From: Treponema sp.
GTDB lineage: Bacteria; Spirochaetota; Spirochaetia; Treponematales; Breznakiellaceae
Direction: 5' to 3'
NCBI GenBank assembly: GCA_031268245.1
Contig: JAIRXN010000032.1
Location: forward strand, 1-8,419
Length of the DNA stretch: 8,419 nucleotides
Positions 1 through 5,822 of the stretch are shown piece by piece (within the stretch, counting starts at the first letter, position 1; each line of letters opens with the position of its first letter). Under the pieces are notes generated by a model, which saw only the letters and a list, made by a program, of their open reading frames with translations, searched no databases and was not told where the DNA came from. Position numbers and translations under genes: made by a program.

Positions 1-476
1 TTGGCCGCGAAATGTTTTAGTCCGGCCCCTATGTTTTTGGATTGAAGTCCGTTAATATAGGCGGCGGCCATCTTTCCCGCCAGATAGGGATCTTCACTAT
101 AGTATTCGAAATTCCTACCACAGAGAGGAGTCCGCTTGATATTTATGGCCGGGCCCAGAAGTATAGGCAGGGTTTCGGTATGGCATTCTTCGGCCAGGAG
201 TTCTCCGAGATGGAACATCAGGCTTGTGTCCCAGGAAGCTGCCAGAGCGCAGCCTCCGGGGAAACAGACAGCCGGTATAGACACGTAACCTGTTACCGAA
301 TACTGGGCATTTTCATCCTCCCGCCTTAGACCATTTGGGCCGTCGTGCATCTTGAGATACGGGATATGGAGGCGTTCAATGGGTTTGGTATCCGCGTTAT
401 TTAAACCGGAACAGAGTAAGGCTTTTTCTCGCAGGGTCATTTGAGCTACCAGATTATGAATGCTTTCTTTATCCAT
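1..476 (-). CDS. Glycoside hydrolase family 3 (beta-glucosidase-like), N-terminal part
   Basis: Family GH3 enzymes hydrolyse terminal beta-linked sugars, often glucose from cello-oligosaccharides, with a retaining mechanism. The 158 visible residues are the start of the N-terminal TIM-barrel domain. They include MTLREKALLCSG (residues 13-24), DGPNGLR (45-51), an AASWD stretch (79-83), LGPAINIKRTPLCGRNFEYY (107-126) followed by SEDPYLAG, and LKHFAA at the edge. The conserved D45, R121 and K154-H155 belong to the family's sugar-binding set. The nucleophile Asp lies further downstream, outside the window. The ATG at 476-474 is preceded by AAGGTG (488-483 on the minus strand) with a 6-nt gap, and lies downstream of a strong promoter. 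No signal peptide is seen, so a cytoplasmic enzyme is likely. The exact substrate cannot be told from this fragment. The gene is divergent from the DNA polymerase and probably functionally unrelated to it. Confidence 0.93.
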   Translation of the reverse strand, partial: MDKESIHNLVAQMTLREKALLCSGLNNADTKPIERLHIPYLKMHDGPNGLRREDENAQYSVTGYVSIPAVCFPGGCALAASWDTSLMFHLGELLAEECHTETLPILLGPAINIKRTPLCGRNFEYYSEDPYLAGKMAAAYINGLQSKNIGAGLKHFAA

Positions 477-485
477 AGTAATCAC

Positions 486-519
486 CTTAATTTAATTAAG
501 TATTTACAAAAGTATTTGC
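486..519 (-). promoter_or_regulatory. Candidate operator: direct repeats plus small palindrome at the GH3 transcription start
   Basis: Just downstream of the -10 box are two near-identical 10-mers in plus-strand reading, AAGTATTTAC (498-507) and AAGTATTTGC (510-519), which match at 9 of 10 bases with a 12-base period. They adjoin a perfect inverted repeat CTTAAT-TTA-ATTAAG (486-500), whose left arm overlaps the ribosome binding site. Position over the predicted +1 and leader is typical of repressor sites for sugar-utilisation genes. No regulator is encoded nearby, and the sites match no operator consensus I can name. AT-rich chance similarity remains possible. Confidence 0.35.
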
Positions 520-526
520 CAAAGTC

Positions 527-556
527 ATTATAATATGACCTTTATCAGATTGTCAA
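527..556 (-). promoter_or_regulatory. Sigma-70-type promoter of the GH3 gene
   Basis: Read on the minus strand there is a perfect -35 box TTGACA (556-551), an 18-base spacer and a perfect -10 box TATAAT (532-527). Transcription would start near 520, giving a leader of about 44 nt before the ATG at 476. A full match to both consensus boxes suggests a strong promoter that would need a repressor if the enzyme is inducible. Confidence 0.8.
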
Positions 557-587
557 CAATTTTTTTACAAAATTTTGGGGTAGGGGA

Positions 588-671
588 AGTCTTGCCGAAG
601 GCAGGACTGGACTGCAGGGGGGCGGTGTTGAGGGTAAAACCTGCCTATAGAGGCCCGGAAAAAGCCCCCCT
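588..671 (+). other. Hairpin-rich intergenic stretch upstream of polB
   Basis: A 9-bp stem with a GAA loop pairs 588-596 (AGTCTTGCC) with 600-608 (GGCAGGACT). It has one T-G wobble that is acceptable only in a plus-strand RNA. A second perfect 8-bp stem pairs AGGGGGGC (616-623) with GCCCCCCT (664-671) across about 40 nt. GGCAGG (600-605) can alternatively pair with CCTGCC (640-645), which would compete with the first hairpin. No T-run follows, so this does not look like an intrinsic terminator. It may be a structured leader, a degenerate repeat, or incidental GC-rich folding. I see no convincing plus-strand promoter boxes here. Confidence 0.4.
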
Positions 672-709
672 CCGCTTGAGAACCGTATAAAAACGGATTA
701 GGATGAGCC

Positions 710-3259
710 ATGGCGGAAACGGGGCGGCTCTATCATGGTTTTATCATTCACAGCTATGCAGATCTCCGCAGGAACAGGCTCTACATACTCGGCAGGCTTG
801 CGGACGGGCATTCATTTGCGGTATCCGTGTCCCGCTGGCGGCCTTATATTCACATCTACGAAAGCGACAGGGAAAGAGTTTCCCTGCTTTTGCGGCAGTT
901 TTATTTTCACGCCCCGGACTCGGATCTGGAAGACTTTTTTGGAAAAGAGACTCTGTTCCGTCTCGAGTTTGCCCGTTATGCCGAGCGTTCCCGGGCGGCA
1001 AAACTGATCGGAGAAGCCGGCATTCCCAGTCCTGACGGCGATGCAAAGCCTCAGGATCTCTACCTTTCGGAACGGCATATCCGGGGGCCCGTGGAGATCC
1101 GCGGCGAAAGCCGGCCGGGCCGGCGCATTGATTTTGTGTTTGCCGATCCTGAACTCAGTCCTGCCGATTTTGGAACGAGGTTTTGGCCTCTGCGGATAGC
1201 ATCCATCGACATTGAGACCGATACTAAAACCAATGCTGTCAGGGCCGTAGGTGTTGCGTGGACGGACAGCCTCCTCCGTCCCGCAGGAACGCGCGGCGGA
1301 ACTGCCGGAACCGAAGGCCGTCTTGTCAGAGTGCTGAGTCCCGTATCTCCGGCGCACAGGGAAAATTCAAAAGGTCTGGTCTTTCATCCTGATGAACGAT
1401 CCCTGCTTGCCGCTTTTTTGGATGATATTCGCAGTATAGATCCTGATGTACTTACAGGCTGGAATTTTCTGGAATTCGATTACCGGATTCTTTCGGAACG
1501 CTGTATCAGCCTGGCTCTGCCTTTTATCCTGGGAAGATCCGTTGAAGAGGCAAAGTATTTTGCAGGCGACAGACAGGGAACGGATTATTCCCGGCGGCGG
1601 GGGCGTTCCTCCGCTGCCCTGGTACCCGGCCGCCAGGTGATAGACGCATTGCGGGTACTCCGGGCCGGCGGCCGGGATATGCTGGGCAGCAGTGACAGCG
1701 GCGAAAGTACGCTTGCGGACTTCAGTCTTGAGACAGTAGCCAGATCGGTGCTGGGAAAAGGGAAGGCCAGAATAGCCGGAAATAAAAATGTTTTTTCCAA
1801 CGGCGAAGAGAAGATAGCCGCGCTTGACAGACTTTATGTTGAAGATCCGGAACGTTTCGGGGAATACTGCCTCCGGGATGCGGAACTGGTGACAGGGATT
1901 CTGAAAAAGACAGGACTTTTCCGTTTGACGGCGGAACGGGCCGTACTTACCGGCGTGAGTCTGGACAAGGCATGGACCAGCGTGGTGAGTTTTGAACGCA
2001 TATACGGAATGGAACTGCGCAAGGCCCGCATTGCCCCGCCGCCGGATGATCCTGAACGTAAAGTTTCCGGCGCGGCAGGCGGAACCGTTCTTGATCCGGC
2101 GCCGGGACTCTTTGAAAACATTGCCGTCTTCGATTTCCGCAGCCTCTATCCGAGTATCATGCGGACATTTAACATCGATCCTCTTTCGCACGCACGGGCC
2201 GCCGAAGGGGACTTGATTACCGCGCCCAACGGCGCCGCATTTTCCCGTGAACCGGGACTGCTCCCCGCTCTTATCGGAACCTATTTTGCCGAACGGCGGA
2301 AGGCGCTGGATGAAGGTAATGAGACAGCCGCTCAGGTTTACAAGATCCTGATGAACAGTTTCTATGGGGTTTTGGGAACCGCCTCCTGCCGTTACGGCCG
2401 CACAGAACTTGCCGGCGCCATCACCTCCTTTGCCCGTAAATGGCTTTTCCTTTCCCGCGACTGGTTTTCCGAAAAGGGCCGGCGTGTTCTTTACGGTGAT
2501 ACGGATTCTCTCTTTGTTGAAACCGGCCTCACAGACGAAAGTGAATACAGTCATTTTGATTCCCTCTGCAAAAATCTTGCCGCTGAACTTAATACTTTTC
2601 TTGCGGAGAGGATCAAAGAAGAATACGGAAGCGAGTCCTATATTGAACTGCGTTTTGAAAAGGCGTACCGCCGTTTTCTCATTCCTCATCTGAGGGGAGC
2701 GTTTCAGCGCGGCGAAGAGGCCGAAGCCAAGGGCCGGGCCAAGGGTTATGGCGGCTATATTCTGCTTCCGGACGGAGGATGCAGGGTGGAGGTAAAGGGC
2801 ATGGAGGCGGTGCGCAGCGATTCTACTTCTCTGGCCCGGCGGCTGCAGCTTGAACTTCTGGAGCTGGTATTTTCCGGAAAAGGCGAAACGGCCTTTACCG
2901 CCAGGCTGAGGGAAATCCTGCAGCTTTTGCGCGGCGGAAAACTCGACGCGGAACTTGTGTACCGCAAGCGTCTTACCCGGCCCCCGGAAGCCTACACTGC
3001 TTCTACCCCGCCCCAGGTCAAGGCCGCACGGCTTCTGGGCTGGAAGGGACGGCGGGGGAGGGTAGAGTATGTGTGGACAAAAAACGGCGCCGAACCCCTG
3101 AGCCTGCCCCACGGCTCCCTGGACTATGAGCACTATGCGGAAACCCAGGTTATCCCCGTGGCTCTTTCCATTGCCGCGGCCGTTCACTGGAATCTTTCCA
3201 AAACCGGTCTGACTAAAGGCTGGGAGGAAGGACAGATCGAACTTGAGTTTGATTCGTAG
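710..3259 (+). CDS. polB: DNA polymerase II (family B, with 3'-5' exonuclease)
   Basis: This is a template-directed DNA polymerase with proofreading. The Pol II type acts in replication restart and damage tolerance in enterobacteria. Exonuclease motifs are DIET (D167, E169), WNFLEFD (N252, D257) and YCLRD (Y386, D390). Polymerase motifs are DFRSLYPSI (475-483), KILMNSFYG (545-553) and YGDTDS (595-600), so all catalytic acids are present. The thumb region with YRKRLTRPP (731-739), YVWTKNGAEPL and SLDYEHY closely follows E. coli Pol II as I recall it, which separates this from archaeal or phage family B enzymes. The tail QIELEF (842-847) fits the hexameric beta-clamp motif QxxLxF. At 849 residues it is longer than E. 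coli Pol II (783), mainly from extra loops in the exonuclease domain (about 190-222 and 288-306). The ATG at 710 follows TTAGGA (698-703) with a 6-nt gap; an ATG at 703 is in another frame. No LexA box was recognised upstream. The gene looks monocistronic. Confidence 0.95.
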   Translation: MAETGRLYHGFIIHSYADLRRNRLYILGRLADGHSFAVSVSRWRPYIHIYESDRERVSLLLRQFYFHAPDSDLEDFFGKETLFRLEFARYAERSRAAKLIGEAGIPSPDGDAKPQDLYLSERHIRGPVEIRGESRPGRRIDFVFADPELSPADFGTRFWPLRIASIDIETDTKTNAVRAVGVAWTDSLLRPAGTRGGTAGTEGRLVRVLSPVSPAHRENSKGLVFHPDERSLLAAFLDDIRSIDPDVLTGWNFLEFDYRILSERCISLALPFILGRSVEEAKYFAGDRQGTDYSRRRGRSSAALVPGRQVIDALRVLRAGGRDMLGSSDSGESTLADFSLETVARSVLGKGKARIAGNKNVFSNGEEKIAALDRLYVEDPERFGEYCLRDAELVTGILKKTGLFRLTAERAVLTGVSLDKAWTSVVSFERIYGMELRKARIAPPPDDPERKVSGAAGGTVLDPAPGLFENIAVFDFRSLYPSIMRTFNIDPLSHARAAEGDLITAPNGAAFSREPGLLPALIGTYFAERRKALDEGNETAAQVYKILMNSFYGVLGTASCRYGRTELAGAITSFARKWLFLSRDWFSEKGRRVLYGDTDSLFVETGLTDESEYSHFDSLCKNLAAELNTFLAERIKEEYGSESYIELRFEKAYRRFLIPHLRGAFQRGEEAEAKGRAKGYGGYILLPDGGCRVEVKGMEAVRSDSTSLARRLQLELLELVFSGKGETAFTARLREILQLLRGGKLDAELVYRKRLTRPPEAYTASTPPQVKAARLLGWKGRRGRVEYVWTKNGAEPLSLPHGSLDYEHYAETQVIPVALSIAAAVHWNLSKTGLTKGWEEGQIELEFDS
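1576..1618 (+). repeat. Two back-to-back hairpins inside polB
   Basis: GGGAA (1576-1580) pairs with TTCCC (1588-1592). Immediately after it an 11-bp stem pairs 1593-1603 with 1608-1618 around a CGTT loop; two of its eleven pairs are G-T wobbles. The stretch encodes the Arg-rich, poorly conserved loop RRRGRSS of the exonuclease domain. It resembles the hairpin-bearing inserts in the ATPase gene at 7218-7302 and 7823-7873, but no insertion is obvious here. GC-rich coding bias could also explain it. Confidence 0.35.
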
Positions 3260-3281
3260 CGAAGGGTACAAAAGCATAAAT

Positions 3282-3309
3282 TTGCAAAAAAATTAGTATT
3301 CCTCATAAT
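3282..3309 (+). promoter_or_regulatory. Possible promoter of the copper operon
   Basis: In the AT-rich gap after polB, TTGCAA (3282-3287) and CATAAT (3304-3309) are separated by 16 bases, matching 4/6 and 5/6 of the sigma-70 boxes. The start would fall near 3316. The pair is bracketed by a 7-bp inverted repeat, AGCATAA (3273-3279) and TTATGCT (3322-3328), which could be regulatory half-sites or chance. No CsoR-, CopY- or CueR-type operator consensus was recognised. Confidence 0.35.
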
Positions 3310-3343
3310 TTCCTCACAATCTTATGCTAAATTTCGCCTGACA

Positions 3344-3353
3344 AGGGAGAGTA
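3344..3353 (+). repeat. AGGGAGAGTA leader element, copy 1
   Basis: AGGGAGAGTA lies just ahead of the start of the HMA-SafE-cupredoxin gene and is followed by a second purine tract, AAAGGG (3353-3358). The same 10-mer occurs twice in tandem at 8224-8243 before the lipoprotein gene. It is Shine-Dalgarno-like but too far (9 nt or more) from the ATG to be the only ribosome binding site. AAAGGG sits 4 nt from ATG 3363 and 7 nt from ATG 3366. Confidence 0.5.
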
Positions 3354-3362
3354 AAGGGCTTT

Positions 3363-5252
3363 ATGATGACAGAAGATACTTGTATCAGGACAATCCGCAT
3401 CGGCGGCATGAGCTGCGTGAACTGTCAGAACCGGATTGAAAAGCAGCTTAAAAGTACCGCGGGCATTGAGGAAGCGTCCGTCAGCTACAATACCGGAACA
3501 GCAACGGTAAGGTATAAGAAGCCGGTGATCGGCTTTCATGAAATCACCCACATCATCGAAAAACTGGATTACAGGGTGCTTGAAGATCAAGGCGCCGGGG
3601 AAGCTTCACCCGGTTCCGGCCGTCGGGCGTCCGGGATGAGCATGGCCGGGACACTGATTATCATCCTTGCTCTGTACATGATCCTGCGCCGCCTCGGTAT
3701 ATCAAACATCACATCGGCCTTTCCCCTGGCGGAAGCCGGCATGGGTTACGGCATGCTTTTCATCATCGGCCTTGTTACCTCTGTTCATTGTGCCGCCATG
3801 TGCGGCGGCATCAATCTTTCACAGACACTGCAGAAACAGGCGCAGCGGACTGAAGTTTCCAAAGTCCGCAGGCGTTTTGCCGTTCTTGTACCAAGCGCGC
3901 TCTATAACGGTGGCCGTATCGTCTCCTATACCCTTGTGGGCATTTTTGCCGGCGCGCTCGGTTCGGTGATAAGCGTATCGGGGCGTTTTCAGGGGGCCGT
4001 TCAGCTTCTTGCCGGAATATTCATGGTGATTATGGGCATCAACATGCTCGGCTTTTTCCCGGCCCTGAGGCGTTTTAATCTCCGCATGCCGAAATTTTTT
4101 GCGGGTAAAATAGACAAAGAGAAAGAGGCCGGCAGGAATCCTCTCTTTATCGGGCTCCTCAACGGACTCATGCCCTGCGGCCCACTGCAGGCCATGCAGT
4201 TGTATGCGCTGTCCACGGGCAGCCCTGTTGCAGGCGGCGTTTCAATGTTCCTGTTCAGCGCGGGGACTGTTCCCCTTATGTTCGGCCTGGGCGCATTGAG
4301 TTCTCTGTTGAGCGGCTCATTCGGGCATGGTTTTTCCGCAAAGGTGATGAAGATTGGGGCCGTCCTCGTCAGCGTTCTCGGGCTTACCATGTTTACAAAC
4401 GGATGGAGCCTCTCCGCCCTGCCGGATCCCCTTGATGCGCTTGCCGCTTTTTTGCGTCCCTCCGGTTCACAGGCCGCTTCCGGTAACGCATTCACACCCC
4501 TTATCGAAAACGGTGTGCAGATTATCAATTCCAGCCTGAGCGGCGGCCGCTATCCGGCAATTACGGTGCAGGAGGGCATCCCGGTAAAGTGGACGATCAA
4601 TGCGCCGCAGGGAAGCATAAACGGCTGCAACAACAGAATGATCATCCGTGAATACGGCATAGAGCACAGTTTTACGCCCGGAGAAAACGTCATCGAATTC
4701 ATCCCGAAAAAAGCAGGCAGATTCGCCTACAGTTGCTGGATGGGAATGATACGGAGCAGTATCACCGTTGTCGGGAAAGGCCGGAGCGCAGTTCTCGAAA
4801 CAGAATCCGATACCGGCCCGAAGCCGGCAGGGGTGGACATAGCGGCGGGCACCATCGCCATAGCCGAAATGAACGGCGAGGGCTGGCAGACGGTAAGGAT
4901 AGATCTTCGGGACGAAGGTTTCGATCCCGCAATCATCGTGGTGCAGAAATTCGTACCGGTTGCATGGACCGTCAATAACGATTCCCTGGACGAGGGGAAC
5001 AGCGGCCTTATCGTTCCCGCTTACTATGCACGGGTGGATATAGACCAGGGGGATAATGTCATCCAGTTCATGCCCGCCGCGGATTTTGATTTTTCGACAC
5101 GGGACAATGTTTTCTACGGTTATGTCAAGGCGCTTGACGATATTGCCTCCGTTGATATTGAAGCCATAAAAGCCGAAGCGGCGGAATTTGAAACATTGAT
5201 CTACCCGGACGCGTGGTTTGAACAGGCAGGAGCGGGGGCAAGTTGTCACTAG
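3363..5252 (+). CDS. HMA domain - SafE/DsbD-like transporter - double cupredoxin-like fusion protein
   Basis: This probably moves or relays copper across the inner membrane; the role is inferred from its domains. Residues 8-73 form an HMA domain with GGMSCVNC (C18, C21), the Cu+ site of Atx1/CopZ-type modules. Residues 92-350 are a SafE/DsbD_2-type membrane domain with about seven helices. It carries the family's two cysteine motifs, VHCAAMCGG (C143, C147) and MPCGPLQAMQ (C272), which are likely metal or redox sites. Residues 385-471 form a cupredoxin-like domain with candidate ligands C422, M426, H435, C458, M460 and M462 (YSCWMGM). Residues 508-593 resemble a second copy lacking those cysteines. 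An odd helix number would put the HMA inside and the cupredoxins outside. The protein ends in Ser-Cys-His. Start 3363 and the adjacent ATG 3366 are both possible; the second has the better ribosome-binding-site spacing. It is the first gene of the putative operon. Sulfite/organosulfur export, as implied by the TauE/SafE name, seems unlikely given the fused metal domains. Confidence 0.85.
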   Translation: MMTEDTCIRTIRIGGMSCVNCQNRIEKQLKSTAGIEEASVSYNTGTATVRYKKPVIGFHEITHIIEKLDYRVLEDQGAGEASPGSGRRASGMSMAGTLIIILALYMILRRLGISNITSAFPLAEAGMGYGMLFIIGLVTSVHCAAMCGGINLSQTLQKQAQRTEVSKVRRRFAVLVPSALYNGGRIVSYTLVGIFAGALGSVISVSGRFQGAVQLLAGIFMVIMGINMLGFFPALRRFNLRMPKFFAGKIDKEKEAGRNPLFIGLLNGLMPCGPLQAMQLYALSTGSPVAGGVSMFLFSAGTVPLMFGLGALSSLLSGSFGHGFSAKVMKIGAVLVSVLGLTMFTNGWSLSALPDPLDALAAFLRPSGSQAASGNAFTPLIENGVQIINSSLSGGRYPAITVQEGIPVKWTINAPQGSINGCNNRMIIREYGIEHSFTPGENVIEFIPKKAGRFAYSCWMGMIRSSITVVGKGRSAVLETESDTGPKPAGVDIAAGTIAIAEMNGEGWQTVRIDLRDEGFDPAIIVVQKFVPVAWTVNNDSLDEGNSGLIVPAYYARVDIDQGDNVIQFMPAADFDFSTRDNVFYGYVKALDDIASVDIEAIKAEAAEFETLIYPDAWFEQAGAGASCH

Positions 5253-5264
5253 CCCCCTGATAAT

Positions 5265-5320
5265 GTTCGTGTTCGCAGCTAAATTTGTTCGTGTGGTTCG
5301 TGAGGTTCGTGGTTAAATTT
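5265..5320. repeat. GTTCGTG short tandem repeat array between operon genes
   Basis: Three 9-nt units of the form GTTCGTGNN run head to tail (5287-5295, 5296-5304, 5305-5313). They are preceded by two 6-nt relatives, GTTCGT and GTTCGC (5265-5276). The triple unit is framed by direct copies of TAAATTT (5280-5286 and 5314-5320). The array occupies most of the 91-nt gap between the fusion-protein gene and the DUF2318 gene. Similar TTCGTG-type arrays are, to my recollection, scattered intergenically in many unrelated bacterial genomes with no settled function. I see no terminator or clear promoter in this gap. A 6-bp GGGGGC/GCCCCC pair at 5234-5257 lacks a T-run. Confidence 0.75.
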
Positions 5321-5343
5321 ATTCCAGATTATAGGAGATATAT

Positions 5344-5808
5344 ATGAAAATGAAAATTGGAGCGGCAGTCTTGATGCTTCTCGCCGCCGCGCCGGCATTC
5401 GCGCAGAACGGCCTCAATACGGTAAAGCCGGTAATCAGCGATCAGGATCTGGTTATCAGCATTGATGAGGTGACGGAAAACGCACTTTTTTATCCGGTGG
5501 ATATCGGCGGAACCCGTGTTGAGGTATTGGCGGTTAAGGCTCCGGACGGTACAATACGGACGGCTTTTAATACCTGCCAGTCCTGTTACGGTTCAGGCCG
5601 GGGTTTCTATAAACAGCAGGGTACGGTGCTGGTTTGCCAAAACTGCGGCAAACGTTTCAGGATGAGCCAGGTTGAAGTCCGTTCCGGCGGTTGCAATCCG
5701 GTTCCCATCTTCAAGGATGATAAAACGGTACGTGGAAACACCATTACAATCAGTAAAGAATACCTGGCCAGGGCGCGGGATATTTTTGCGCGCTGGAAAC
5801 GAAGTTAG
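5344..5808 (+). CDS. Exported FtrD-like protein (DUF2318), Cys-rich
   Basis: This small secreted or membrane-anchored protein resembles the FtrD/DUF2318 family, known from FtrABCD-type Fe uptake, where it is thought to act as a metal- or Fe-S-binding electron-transfer partner. Residues 1-20 are a signal peptide with a likely cut after AFA (20/21). There is no lipobox, and no further helix is obvious. The family core is NTCQSCYGSGRGFY (C78, C81), LVCQNCGKRF (C98, C101) and GGCNPVPI (C117), giving two CxxC pairs plus one cysteine, enough for a metal or Fe-S site. The family is often fused to a longer membrane region; here only the soluble core (154 residues) is present. The ATG at 5344 follows AGGAGA (5333-5338) with a 5-nt gap. 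The stop is 14 nt before the ATPase start, so the two are co-transcribed. Its position between a cupredoxin fusion and a Cu+ ATPase suggests redox support for copper handling, but iron cannot be excluded. Confidence 0.85.
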   Translation: MKMKIGAAVLMLLAAAPAFAQNGLNTVKPVISDQDLVISIDEVTENALFYPVDIGGTRVEVLAVKAPDGTIRTAFNTCQSCYGSGRGFYKQQGTVLVCQNCGKRFRMSQVEVRSGGCNPVPIFKDDKTVRGNTITISKEYLARARDIFARWKRS

Positions 5809-5822
5809 GCGGAGAATACAGC

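Noticed and set aside
42..329. Open frame of 95 codons on the plus strand at the left edge
   Set aside because: It overlaps the well-supported GH3 gene on the opposite strand and has no domain signal.
672..709. LexA/SOS box expected upstream of a Pol II gene
   Set aside because: GAAC at 681-684 has no matching GTTC partner at the right spacing, and no CTGT-type palindrome is present.
1110..1124. Near-perfect palindrome GCCGGCC-G-GGCCGGC inside polB
   Set aside because: It is short, GC-only and in a normally coding stretch; chance is sufficient.
1260..1281. GGACGGA/TCCGTCC stem in the polB exonuclease domain
   Set aside because: A 7-bp stem with an 8-nt loop in GC-rich coding DNA is not exceptional, and no insert is evident.
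1367..3277. Long open frame (636 codons) on the minus strand opposite polB
   Set aside because: It is antisense to a polymerase with every catalytic motif intact, and its translation shows no recognisable domain. It is a by-product of codon bias.
4467..5249. 260-codon minus-strand open frame opposite the fusion-protein gene
   Set aside because: It is a shadow of the HMA-SafE-cupredoxin gene. Its sequence is low in hydrophobic structure and has no known motif.
3363..5252. Sulfite or taurine exporter based on the TauE/SafE family name
   Set aside because: The fused HMA and cupredoxin-like domains and the neighbouring CopA point to metal handling; the name is a family label, not evidence of substrate.
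5234..5257. Possible terminator after the fusion-protein gene (GGGGGC/GCCCCC)
   Set aside because: The stem is only 6 bp, overlaps the stop codon and has no T-run; downstream genes appear to belong to the same operon.
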